The notes: a model not told the origin generated them from the sequence alone. Shown: positions 6,967 to 14,384, counted from the first letter of the stretch. The stretch is DNA of 14,768 bases from an uncultured Clostridia bacterium (GCA_946623765.1 CAMORL010000029.1:1-14768); one strand, 5' to 3'. Program-made: numbers and translations.

Positions 6967-8868
6967 TTATGCGTTCTTCTGTGTTTCGAGGCGCATGCGC
7001 TCCTTTTCAAACTGGAGCGTGTAGAGCGCGTAATATCTCCCCTGCTTGCTCAGCAGTTCCTGATGCGTGCCCTGTTCGACGATCTCGCCTTTGCTCAGCA
7101 CGATGATGTTGTCCGCGTGCTGAATCGTGGAAAGACGGTGCGCGACGATCAGCATGGTGCCGATGTTCATCATCTTCTCGAGCGAATCCTGAATGAGGAC
7201 TTCCGTTTCGGTGTCGATGTTCGCCGTCGCCTCGTCGAGGATCATGACCGCAGGCTTATGGATGATGGTTCTGGCAAAGCTCAGAAGCTGCCGCTGACCC
7301 GCCGAGAAGTTGTTGCCGCGCTCGCGAACGATCTCGTCGAGTCCGCCGTCGAGCCGGTTGATAAAATGATCCGCGTTGACGTAGCGGCAAGCCTCGTTGA
7401 TGCGATCGTCGTCGATGCCCTCGAGCCCCAAAAGGATGTTGCTGCGGATCGTGCCGGAGAACAGGAACACGTCCTGCAGCATCTGCCCGAAGTGTTTTCT
7501 GAGAGACGCCGTTTTGATCCTGCGGATGTCGATGCCGTCGATCAGGATCTCGCCCCTCTGAAACTCGTAGTTCCGGCAGATCAGAGACAGGATCGTCGTC
7601 TTGCCGGAGCCGGTCGCGCCGACGAACGCCACCGTGTCGTTCGGGTTCACGTGGAAGGAAACGTCCTTCAAAACCCATTCGTCCGGGATATAGCTGAACC
7701 ATACGTGCCGGAATTCGATTTCACCGCGCACGTCGGTCAGTTCGATCGCGTCCGGCGCGTCCTTGAGCTTCGGTTCGATGTCCATGATCGTAAAGACCTT
7801 TTCGGCGCTCGCGAACGCGGACTGCAGCCAGTTGAACTGCTCCGCAAGGTTCTGGATCGGATTATAGAACTTGTTGATATACATGTAGAAGCTGACGATC
7901 GTGCCGACTTCGAGCGTTTGTCCGAGGAACACGACGCCGTCGAGATAGCCCTTGCCGCCGAGGAAGAACAAACACAGCACCGAGCTGATATAGAGCATGT
8001 ACACGAGCGGACGGAAGATGCCGAACACCAGAATCTGTTCGCGCTTCGCCTTGCCGAGTCCTTTGCTCTTGTCCGTAAAGTCGCGCAGCTTTTCGCTTTC
8101 ACGGTTGAAGATCTGCGTGATCTTGATGCCGGACAGGTTTTCGGAAAGATAGGTGTTGATGTCCGTCGTGCGGTCCTTGACGCGGCGGTAGGCTCTCCGC
8201 GCAAACTTCCGGAAGATCACCGTAAACAGCACGATGAACGGCACGAAGCACAGCACCATCAGCGTCAGTTCGTAGTTCAGCGCGATCATTGCGGCAAACA
8301 CGCCGACGATCACGAACATGTTCTTCACAAGATTGACGAGCAGCGACGTGAACATCAGCGAGATCGCGTTGGTGTCGTTGGTCACGCGGGTCACGAGCTT
8401 GCCGACCGGCATGCTGTTCATCTGCTCATGCGAAAGCGATTCGATGTGGGTAAAGAGGTCCTCGCGCATGACGGAGATGATCCTCTGCCCCACCTTCTGC
8501 AGCACGATCGCCTGCACATAGGTGCAGACCATCGATACGATCAGAATGCTTGCGTAGACCGCGACGAGCACAAAGAGACGTTTCAGTTCGAAATCGGCGC
8601 GGATGAGGTCTGTGATTTTGCCGATCAGCATCGGCGAGATGACGTCGTAGGCGATGCCGACGATCACGATCAGCCCGACAAAGATGAATTTGCCGGTATG
8701 CGGCTTCGCGTACCGCATGAGGCGTCTGACGATCTCTCCGTCCTTCATGTGACGGTCAAAGCCGATCGCCTGTTTCTTGTCCTTAATCATGGCGAACGCA
8801 ACGATGAGGATCACGGAGATGAGACCGATGATGCCGCCGACCAGCAGCAGCGGATAGTATTCATGCAT
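6967..8868 (-). CDS. ABC exporter subunit, catalytic (consensus Walker B) half of a heterodimer
   Basis: The 633-residue half-transporter (membrane domain plus ATPase) has one extra membrane segment (about 7-28) ahead of the usual six-helix exporter domain (about 58-345). ATPase motifs are Walker A GATGSGKTT (417-425), Q-loop QD (465-466), signature FSAGQ (521-525, a variant of LSGGQ), Walker B VMILDEAT with catalytic E546, and H-loop H577. It resembles the YheH/BmrD/LmrD/TM288 type, which exports drugs or lipids as a heterodimer. The start at 8868 is set by GAGGAGGTG 6 bases upstream; the longer frame to 8976 would run deep into the preceding gene. It begins 13 bases after its partner, so both are in one operon. 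Confidence 0.93.
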   Translation of the reverse strand: MHEYYPLLLVGGIIGLISVILIVAFAMIKDKKQAIGFDRHMKDGEIVRRLMRYAKPHTGKFIFVGLIVIVGIAYDVISPMLIGKITDLIRADFELKRLFVLVAVYASILIVSMVCTYVQAIVLQKVGQRIISVMREDLFTHIESLSHEQMNSMPVGKLVTRVTNDTNAISLMFTSLLVNLVKNMFVIVGVFAAMIALNYELTLMVLCFVPFIVLFTVIFRKFARRAYRRVKDRTTDINTYLSENLSGIKITQIFNRESEKLRDFTDKSKGLGKAKREQILVFGIFRPLVYMLYISSVLCLFFLGGKGYLDGVVFLGQTLEVGTIVSFYMYINKFYNPIQNLAEQFNWLQSAFASAEKVFTIMDIEPKLKDAPDAIELTDVRGEIEFRHVWFSYIPDEWVLKDVSFHVNPNDTVAFVGATGSGKTTILSLICRNYEFQRGEILIDGIDIRRIKTASLRKHFGQMLQDVFLFSGTIRSNILLGLEGIDDDRINEACRYVNADHFINRLDGGLDEIVRERGNNFSAGQRQLLSFARTIIHKPAVMILDEATANIDTETEVLIQDSLEKMMNIGTMLIVAHRLSTIQHADNIIVLSKGEIVEQGTHQELLSKQGRYYALYTLQFEKERMRLETQKNA

Positions 8869-8881
8869 GCCCGTCACCTCC

Positions 8882-10654
8882 TCACGCGTTTGCGGCTTCT
8901 TCAAGCCGCTGCAGTTCCACCATGCGCGCATATGCGGGACAGGTCCGCACGAGCTCGTCGTGGCTGCCGACCGCAATCACCTTGCCGTCCTCCACGAAGA
9001 TCAGCTTGTCGAGCCTGCGGACCGTCGAGATGCGGTGCGCGATCAGGATCGTCGTTTTGCCTTTGCGGCTCTCCCTGAGATTGTTCAGGATGACCTTTTC
9101 GGTGTCGGTGTCGACTGCGGAGACGGAATCGTCCAGGATCAGGATCGGCGCGTTCTTCATCAGCGCGCGCGCAATCGAGATGCGCTGCTTCTGTCCGCCG
9201 GAAACCGTGACGCCGCGCTCGCCGAGAACCGTATGATACCCGTCGCGGAACTCCGCGATGTTGTCGTGCACGTCGGAAAGTTCGGCGGCATGCTCCACCG
9301 CCTCTTCGTTGAGCTCGTCATAGGCGAAGTTGATGTTGTTTGCGATCGTGTCCGAAAACAGGAAATTGTCCTGCGGCACGTACGCGCACGCGTCGCGCAC
9401 CGAGCGGATCGAAACGTCCGTGACGTCCTGTCCGTCGACAAACAGCGTCCCTTTCGGCACGTTGTAAGTTCTTAAAATGAGGTCGACAATCGTCGTCTTT
9501 CCTGCGCCGGTCTTGCCGATCAGACCCACGCTTTCGCCGGGCTCGATCCGGAACGACACATGCTCCAGCGCGTCGAACTCGCCGTCCGGATAGCGGAACG
9601 AAAGGTCCCGGAATTCAATGCCGCCCTTGACGTCGGTAAGGGTCTTTACATTCGGCGCGTCGTGCACCGTGATCTCCGCTTCCAGCAGTTCGGAAACGCG
9701 CTTCATGGACGCGCGTCCGCGCGCGCTCTTTTCAATCAGCATGGACACCGCCATAACCGGCCAGACAACCGACTGGAAATAGGCGATGTATTCGACGAGC
9801 TGACCGGCGTTGAACGTCTTTTCATGGACGAGGTAGCCGCCGTAGCCGAGGATGACGCAGATTACCGTCTCGACGAGCAGCACGATAAAGACGTGCATCA
9901 GCGTCGAAACACGCGTATAGTCGACGTTCGTGTTTTCATTTTCCACGTTGAGCTTTTTGAACGACATCAGCTCATGCAGTTCCTTGACAAACGCCTTGAT
10001 AACCGCATAGCCCGAAAAGCTCTCCTGCGCGAAGTCCGACAGATTCGAGAACGCGCGCTGACGGACCTCCCACTTTTTCATCATGGTCTTTCCCATGAAC
10101 ACGCCGATCAGCAGGATCAGCCCGAGCGGGATCAGTGTGAGAAGCGTCAGCCCGATATCCATGCTCCACATCTTGATGAAGGCGAGAATGCCCAGGAACA
10201 CGGCGTCGAAGAACATCAGAAGACCGTCGCCGAAGCATTCCTGGATCGTGTCGAGGTCGTTCGTAAAGAGGCTCATCAGATTGCCGACCTTGTTGACCTG
10301 ATAATACTCGCGCGACAGGTCCTTGCAATGATCGAACATTTTGATGCGGATGTCCGTTTCGACACGGATTGCCGAACCGAAGAAGCAAACACGCCAAAGG
10401 AACCGCCCGATGACCATCACAATGACGACGAACACGACCGGCAGACAGATCCGGTCCAGAAGGAACGCCGTATTGAACGGTGTCATTGTCCCGCGGAACA
10501 GCACCTGTCCGTCGTTCAGACCGTTGATCAACATCCGGTACAGTTCCGGTATAATCAGCTGCACATAGTCCACAAGGATCAGCGCAATTGCGCCGAGGAT
10601 GAGCTGCGGCGCGTATTTCAGATAGTATTTGTTGATGTGTTTTCCGAAGATCAA
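8882..10654 (-). CDS. ABC exporter subunit, degenerate-site half of a heterodimer, TTG start
   Basis: The 590-residue half-transporter has a six-helix exporter domain (about 15-310) and an ATPase domain: Walker A GKTGAGKTT (380-388), Q-loop at 428, canonical signature VSGGQ (484-488), Walker B ILILDDS with D509 where the catalytic Glu normally is, and H-loop H540. The LDDSVSAVD form is typical of the YheI/BmrC/LmrC/TM287 partner. Paired with the downstream subunit, it gives one consensus ATP site (partner E546 plus this VSGGQ) and one degenerate site. TTG at 10654 is chosen because GGGAGG lies 8 bases upstream, and because the promoter -10 overlaps the only upstream ATG cluster, so any earlier start would not be transcribed. 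Confidence 0.9.
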   Translation of the reverse strand: MIFGKHINKYYLKYAPQLILGAIALILVDYVQLIIPELYRMLINGLNDGQVLFRGTMTPFNTAFLLDRICLPVVFVVIVMVIGRFLWRVCFFGSAIRVETDIRIKMFDHCKDLSREYYQVNKVGNLMSLFTNDLDTIQECFGDGLLMFFDAVFLGILAFIKMWSMDIGLTLLTLIPLGLILLIGVFMGKTMMKKWEVRQRAFSNLSDFAQESFSGYAVIKAFVKELHELMSFKKLNVENENTNVDYTRVSTLMHVFIVLLVETVICVILGYGGYLVHEKTFNAGQLVEYIAYFQSVVWPVMAVSMLIEKSARGRASMKRVSELLEAEITVHDAPNVKTLTDVKGGIEFRDLSFRYPDGEFDALEHVSFRIEPGESVGLIGKTGAGKTTIVDLILRTYNVPKGTLFVDGQDVTDVSIRSVRDACAYVPQDNFLFSDTIANNINFAYDELNEEAVEHAAELSDVHDNIAEFRDGYHTVLGERGVTVSGGQKQRISIARALMKNAPILILDDSVSAVDTDTEKVILNNLRESRKGKTTILIAHRISTVRRLDKLIFVEDGKVIAVGSHDELVRTCPAYARMVELQRLEEAANA

Positions 10655-10700
10655 AGCTGCTTCCTCCCGTCGGTTTCGAACCGATACGCCTCTGTCTTTT

Positions 10701-10729
10701 ATCATAACGGTTCCGCTGCAAAAAATCAA
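10701..10729 (-). promoter_or_regulatory. Sigma-A promoter of the ABC exporter operon
   Basis: On the minus strand TTGATT (10724-10729), a 17-bp spacer and TATGAT (10701-10706). The transcript would start near 10694, about 40 bases before the TTG start codon. Confidence 0.78.
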
Positions 10730-10842
10730 GCCGTTTTTGTGTCCTGTGGAAACATTTTCGGTATAAAACGATACCGCATCCGATCAATAAAAAAGCAAAT
10801 CCAAGGCGGGCGGTTTCTCTGTCTGCCGTGCTTTTCGGATGA

Positions 10843-10874
10843 AATTCCCGGAAAAGCTTTTCGGTACGGGAATT
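10843..10874. promoter_or_regulatory. Nested inverted repeat overlapping the radC -35 box (candidate operator)
   Basis: An 8-bp outer repeat, AATTCCCG (10843-10850) with CGGGAATT (10867-10874), encloses a perfect 12-bp palindrome GAAAAGCTTTTC (10851-10862), plus four unpaired bases (GGTA). The right arm covers the first two bases of the -35 element at 10873. This is a likely protein-binding site for control of radC. The bound protein is unknown, and it does not look like a standard Bacillus LexA box. Confidence 0.4.
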
Positions 10875-10901
10875 GACGAAAGTCGTCGAAGAGATTATAA
10901 T
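10873..10901 (+). promoter_or_regulatory. Near-consensus sigma-A promoter of the radC operon
   Basis: TTGACG (10873-10878), a 17-bp spacer and a perfect TATAAT (10896-10901). The predicted first transcribed base is 10908-10909, which coincides with the A of the radC ATG. Confidence 0.82.
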
Positions 10902-10908
10902 ATCGAAT

Positions 10909-11685
10909 ATGAACGGGAATTTGCACGAGGGGCATCGGGAAAGAGTCCGGGAACAATTTCAAAAGCAGGGAATGAACGGCATGCCGGATCATGCCGTGCT
11001 CGAAATGATGCTGATGTACGCAATCCCGAGGCGGGACGTCAACGAGCTTGCGCACCGGCTTCTGAACACGTTCGGTTCGCTTTCCGCCGTGTTTGAGGCC
11101 GATCCTCTGCGTCTGGCACAGGTCGACGGCGTCGGTGAAAAGACGGCTCTGTTTCTGCACGCGCTTTACGATCTGCATCGCCGCCTGACGCTCGATTCCG
11201 CGGCGGACGGCACCGGTACGGTACGGCTTGAAAATCCGGAAAGCGCCTGCCGTTACGCGCTTGCGCTTTCCATGGGCGACCGGTATGAAACGCTTCGCGT
11301 GATCTGCCTTGATGCAAACATGAAGGTTCTGCATACCGAAGCGCTGCAGATCGGTTCGCTTTCGCACGTCAGCTTCGAACCGCGCCGCGTCATCGAAACC
11401 GCGCTGACGCATAAAGCGAGGTATCTGATTCTCACGCACAACCATCCGTCCGGCGTCATCATTCCGTCCGCGTCCGATATCGAGACCGCAAAGATGATCG
11501 CCGAGATCGGCACGAAGCTCGAGATCGACGTGCGCGATCAGCTCATCCTGTCAAAGAACGCCGCGTACAGCTATCAGTATGAGCGCGTGTTCCTGTACAG
11601 CACGCCTGCCGTGTGCAATGTGATGTCGCTCGAGGAATACAACCGTTCCCTCTACCCCATTTCCGACAGAAACAAACGTTCGTGA
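10909..11685 (+). CDS. radC: RadC-family JAMM/MPN domain protein
   Basis: The 258-residue protein has an N-terminal EGHRERVREQF segment and a helix-hairpin-helix, VDGVGEKTA (72-80). Its MPN (JAMM) metal site is intact: THNHPSG with H177 and H179, then S187 and D190 at the normal spacing. RadC was once called a DNA repair protein; its true biochemical role is unsettled. The C-terminal end differs from most members: the usual DH before the last strands reads DQ (210-211), and there is a tail of about 30 residues (225-258). ATG 10909 was chosen because homologues start with this HEGHR segment close to the N-terminus. A longer in-frame start at TTG 10873 falls inside the promoter. There is no ribosome-binding site. 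It is the first gene of a three-gene operon. Confidence 0.92.
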   Translation: MNGNLHEGHRERVREQFQKQGMNGMPDHAVLEMMLMYAIPRRDVNELAHRLLNTFGSLSAVFEADPLRLAQVDGVGEKTALFLHALYDLHRRLTLDSAADGTGTVRLENPESACRYALALSMGDRYETLRVICLDANMKVLHTEALQIGSLSHVSFEPRRVIETALTHKARYLILTHNHPSGVIIPSASDIETAKMIAEIGTKLEIDVRDQLILSKNAAYSYQYERVFLYSTPAVCNVMSLEEYNRSLYPISDRNKRS

Positions 11686-11696
11686 GGATACTTTCC

Positions 11697-11978
11697 ATGA
11701 CGTACAAATGCAGATGTCCTTCTCCGAATGCAGAAAACTGGACCCGGATCAGGATTTCCGGAAGGGATTCCATCGTCCGCTGCAATTTATGCGGACAGGT
11801 CTGGCACACAACCGCCTCCTATGCCGCGTCGCTTCCCGAACAGCAGATCACGCAGTTTGAGTGGAAACAGATCATCAAAAGCGAACGGTATCACAAGGGC
11901 GAGGATGCCGTCGCCGGAGAACCCGACGGATATCTCGACCCGAACTTTGAAAGCGTCTTTATCGAGGAAAAGAAATGA
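11697..11978 (+). CDS. Small four-cysteine (zinc-ribbon-like) protein of unknown function
   Basis: This 93-residue cytoplasmic protein has two cysteine pairs, C5-x-C7 and C29-x-x-C32 (RCNLCG), followed by H37. The spacing fits a compact zinc ribbon with a two-strand insert (RIRISGRDSIVRC). The C-terminal half is charged and contains a short acidic stretch. I do not recognise the family. It starts 12 bases after the radC stop, with GAGG overlapping that stop, and its own TGA overlaps the GtrA start (ATGA), so it is clearly translated as part of this operon. The window gives no clue to a nucleic-acid or protein partner. Confidence 0.75.
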   Translation: MTYKCRCPSPNAENWTRIRISGRDSIVRCNLCGQVWHTTASYAASLPEQQITQFEWKQIIKSERYHKGEDAVAGEPDGYLDPNFESVFIEEKK

Positions 11979-12436
11979 AGCATAAGGAATTTCTGCGCAC
12001 CGTCAAATACGTGCTGATCGCCGCTTCCGCGGGTCTCGTCGAGATCGGCAGCTTTACGCTGATGAACGAGCTTTTGCACTGGAACTACTGGGTAAGCTAT
12101 CTCATTGCGCTCGTGCTGTCCGTACTCTGGAACTTCACGATCAACCGCCGCTATACGTTCAAAAGCGCGTCGAACGTGCCGAAGGCAATGCTGCTCGTCT
12201 TTGCGTACTATTGCGTCTTTACGCCGCTCTCAACGCTTCTGGAGCACTATCTGACGGTAAAGCTCGGTTGGAACGAATATCTGGTCACCGCGATCAACAT
12301 GATTCTGAACCTTGCGACCGAGTTTCCCTATCAGCGCTTCATCGTCTTCCGCAATTCGATCGATACGAACGACCTTGCGAAAAAGGAAGCGAAAGAACCG
12401 TCCGATTCTCCGTCCGATCCCGATCCCGAACCGTAA
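11975..12436 (+). CDS. GtrA-like four-helix membrane protein
   Basis: The 153-residue protein has four hydrophobic segments (about 10-30, 38-55, 70-88, 98-115) and the GtrA signatures NRRYTFK (57-63) and EFPYQRFIVFR (115-125). GtrA-family proteins are thought to flip or help move undecaprenyl-linked sugars in polysaccharide or teichoic acid glycosylation, usually beside a DPM1-like glycosyltransferase. None is present here, so the partner must be elsewhere. The C-terminus is a short hydrophilic tail rich in Asp, Pro and Ser. It is the last gene of the radC operon. The ATG overlaps the previous stop by 4 bases and has GAGGAAAAG as ribosome-binding site. Confidence 0.87.
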   Translation: MKHKEFLRTVKYVLIAASAGLVEIGSFTLMNELLHWNYWVSYLIALVLSVLWNFTINRRYTFKSASNVPKAMLLVFAYYCVFTPLSTLLEHYLTVKLGWNEYLVTAINMILNLATEFPYQRFIVFRNSIDTNDLAKKEAKEPSDSPSDPDPEP

Positions 12437-12441
12437 AACGA

Positions 12442-12476
12442 AACGCCCTTTCCGATCACCGAAAGGGCGTTTTTTT
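12442..12476. terminator. Bidirectional terminator between the GtrA-like and MATE genes
   Basis: An 11-bp perfect stem (12442-12452 with 12461-12471) and 8-base loop. On the plus strand the stem is followed by T(6-7). On the minus strand the 3' arm continues as GTTTCGTTTT. The T-run also contains the stop codon of the convergent MATE gene (12475-12477). Confidence 0.9.
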
Positions 12477-13842
12477 ATTTCCGGATTTCCTGCAGTATGT
12501 CCGCTTGACGTCGGTATTTCCGATTCACAAACAAGAAGCACACAAGGCACATGACGACCTGCAGCACGGTGGAACAAGGTGTTGCCAGTCCGATATGAAA
12601 CATGGAGACCGGTATCTCGCGGCTCATCCAAAACGCGACCGGAATGCGGACGAGAAACGCGCCGATGACGCCTTGAATCATGACAAACCGCGTCATGCCG
12701 AGCCCGTTGAAAAAGCCGATGAAGCAGAACAGGAAGCACGTCAGAAGACAGTCGATCGCGTAGGCTTTCAGGTACTCTGCGCTCTCTGTTATGACGGCGG
12801 CGTCCTTTGAAAAGATGCCCGACAGCAGATCGCCGCGCCAGAACGTGACGGCAAACATTACGACCGCAAGCGCGGCGGAAACGCCGACGGCATACCACAG
12901 CGCACGCCTTGCGCGCTCGTACTTCCCCGCGCCGATGTTTTGCGCGGCAAACGCAGCCATCGCCTGCATGAATGCCGCGGGAATCAGCATGATAAAGCCG
13001 CAGACGCGCTCCGCAACGCCGATGCCCGCAGACTGCGTAAGCCCGAGATTATTGACAATGGCAAGCAGAACGAGGAACGAGATCCCGACCAGCAGATCCT
13101 GCAGCGCAATCGGCAGACCGAGCTTCGTCACACAGCGAATGATATCGCCTCGAAAACGAATGTCCTTCCTTGTGAACGCAAACGGCAGCGTGCGTTTGCG
13201 CAGGATCAGCAGCGAGATCAGAACGCTGATCGCCTGCGCCGCGACCGTTGCGATCGCCGCGCCGGCAGCCCCCATATGAAATACGGCGACCAGCAGCAGA
13301 TCCCCCGCAATGTTAAACACGCTTGCGATCAGAACGGTCAGAAGCGGCGTTTTCGAATCGCCGATGCCGCGGAAGATGCTGCCGATCAGATTGTACGCAA
13401 TGATGAACAGCGAGCCGAATCCGCAGATACGAATGTAGGCTGCCGTTGCGTCGAACGCTTCCTCCGGCGCGTTCATCAGGCTGCTCAAAGGTCCCGCCAG
13501 CAGCGGCACGAGCGCCGTTAATACAAGCGCGATCGCGCCGAACAGACAAATGCCGGTACCGACGACCTCCCCGCCTTCCCTGCCGCGGCCTTCTCCGATG
13601 CGCTGCGCAAGCAGGATCGTCGTGCCCATGGCAAAGCTTGTGACGAGGTTTGTGATCGTCATCATCATCTGTGCCCCTGTCGAAACCGCCGATACGTCCG
13701 TGGATTCGGCAAACTGACCGACGATCAGAAGATCGACCGCGCCGTACATCGCCTGCAGAAGCATTGCAAAGAACACCGGCAGCATAAACTTCAGCAGCGG
13801 CGTCAGAATCCTGCCCTTTGTAAAATTGATTTCTCTTCCCAT
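12475..13842 (-). CDS. MATE-family multidrug/sodium (proton) antiporter
   Basis: The 455-residue protein has about twelve membrane helices and the two-fold MATE architecture. Family features are the N-terminal block with LPVFFAMLLQAMYGAVDLLI (20-39), SFAMGTTILLAQRIGEG (69-85), GSIFRGIGDSKTPL (about 153-166), and the repeat-2 counterpart with QNIGAGKYERARRA. Members export cationic drugs, dyes or metabolites in exchange for Na+ or H+. It is of the DinF/NorM-like bacterial type, probably the clostridial subgroup. The ATG at 13842 was chosen because GGAG lies 6 bases upstream. The alternative at 13869 would begin inside the terminator hairpin of the leader. It is a single gene, controlled by an elaborate leader (uORF, terminator and promoter palindrome). 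Confidence 0.93.
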   Translation of the reverse strand: MGREINFTKGRILTPLLKFMLPVFFAMLLQAMYGAVDLLIVGQFAESTDVSAVSTGAQMMMTITNLVTSFAMGTTILLAQRIGEGRGREGGEVVGTGICLFGAIALVLTALVPLLAGPLSSLMNAPEEAFDATAAYIRICGFGSLFIIAYNLIGSIFRGIGDSKTPLLTVLIASVFNIAGDLLLVAVFHMGAAGAAIATVAAQAISVLISLLILRKRTLPFAFTRKDIRFRGDIIRCVTKLGLPIALQDLLVGISFLVLLAIVNNLGLTQSAGIGVAERVCGFIMLIPAAFMQAMAAFAAQNIGAGKYERARRALWYAVGVSAALAVVMFAVTFWRGDLLSGIFSKDAAVITESAEYLKAYAIDCLLTCFLFCFIGFFNGLGMTRFVMIQGVIGAFLVRIPVAFWMSREIPVSMFHIGLATPCSTVLQVVMCLVCFLFVNRKYRRQADILQEIRK

Positions 13843-13853
13843 AGTCTGCTCCG

Positions 13854-13903
13854 AAAAACAACCGGACAAGACCCGGGCGTCTCAGCCCGACATCTTATCC
13901 GGT
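13854..13903 (-). terminator. Leader terminator (attenuator) before the MATE gene
   Basis: On the minus strand an 11-bp stem (ACCGGATAAGA with TCTTGTCCGGT, one G-U pair), a small internal loop (TGT/GG), a 5-bp CGGGC/GCCCG stem and a 6-base loop form a 43-base hairpin (13861-13903), followed by TG and five Ts (13854-13858). The MATE ribosome-binding site begins right after the T-run. A complete intrinsic terminator inside a leader implies conditional read-through. Confidence 0.8.
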
Positions 13904-13906
13904 CGA

Positions 13907-13924
13907 TCATTTCTTCTGAATCAT
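13907..13924 (-). CDS. Candidate 5-residue leader peptide (MIQKK) of the MATE gene
   Basis: A minus-strand ATG at 13924 opens a five-codon frame ending in TGA at 13907-13909. GGAGGG (13928-13933) lies just upstream; the gap of 3-4 bases is tighter than usual. The stop codon is 3 bases from the first base of the terminator stem, so a ribosome held on the last codons would cover the 5' arm. That position, rather than the peptide sequence, is the main argument for function. Confidence 0.45.
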   Translation of the reverse strand: MIQKK

Positions 13925-13946
13925 CCACCCTCCGATGAACGGTTTG

Positions 13947-13974
13947 ATTGTATCACATTTTTCGAAAATGTCAA
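13947..13974 (-). promoter_or_regulatory. Promoter of the MATE gene with a palindrome in its spacer
   Basis: On the minus strand TTGACA (13969-13974), a 16-bp spacer and an extended -10, TGA-TACAAT (13947-13952). The TTGACA overlaps the stop codon of the upstream metallopeptidase gene. The spacer contains ACATTTT-TCG-AAAATGT (13955-13971), a 17-bp inverted repeat that is a likely repressor site. The transcript would start near 13940. Confidence 0.8.
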
Positions 13975-14384
13975 ACCCCGTGCCGATCCGGCGGTGCATT
14001 CGGAGTCTGTGCATGGCGGCGGATGTAGTCGCGCTTCTTCCGTTCGTCCTCGGCTTCGAGCGAATCGGAATTATGAATGCCGGCCAAAAACTCCAGATGA
14101 TGACGGAACTCATGACGGATGATCCCCCGCAGACGTTTTTTCGCTTCATCGGCGTCCGCATTCGGATAGACGCGGTCGAAAGAGCCTTTATACAGGACGA
14201 TCTGCCGGACGCCGCAATAGATCTTGTAATGCCCCAGGGTATAGAGATCGTTCACCTTTGCGTAATCCGGAATTTCACAGGCTTCGGACACGACGACGCC
14301 GCCGGACAACTCCCGGAAGAATTCCTCCGGCAGCTCGTCCAAAAGCTCCGATACGATTTGTTTGTATTCTGCGAGAGTAAGCAT
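13971..14384 (-). CDS. Small zincin-like metallopeptidase family protein (HExxH)
   Basis: The 137-residue protein has the zinc-protease motif HEFRH (91-95) inside a predicted helix, with an acidic LEAED (109-113) downstream that could supply a third ligand. The N-terminus (LTLAEYKQIVSELLDELPEE) matches the layout of the zincin_1 / 'metallopeptidase family' proteins, which are short cytoplasmic proteins of unknown substrate. The C-terminal about 25 residues are basic and proline-rich and look disordered. ATG 14384 has only a weak, distant AGGG, but the promoter at 14421-14449 supports it. No partner gene is apparent; the MATE gene downstream has its own promoter. Confidence 0.78.
   Translation of the reverse strand: MLTLAEYKQIVSELLDELPEEFFRELSGGVVVSEACEIPDYAKVNDLYTLGHYKIYCGVRQIVLYKGSFDRVYPNADADEAKKRLRGIIRHEFRHHLEFLAGIHNSDSLEAEDERKKRDYIRRHAQTPNAPPDRHGV

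Noticed and set aside
10759..10776. CGGTAT-AAAACG-ATACCG hairpin between the ABC and radC promoters
   Set aside because: It has only 6 bp of stem, no T-run on either strand and no clear place relative to either promoter; it may be chance.
10726..11445. Minus-strand frame opposite the start of radC
   Set aside because: It runs antisense through recognisable RadC motifs and has a basic, low-complexity composition typical of reverse-strand reading in GC-rich DNA.
13861..13940. Riboswitch in the MATE leader (a GGGCTGAGAC stretch recalls part of the TPP riboswitch)
   Set aside because: The other TPP core segments are missing, and no guanidine, purine or manganese aptamer motifs were found; the short stretch is just the apical loop of the terminator hairpin.
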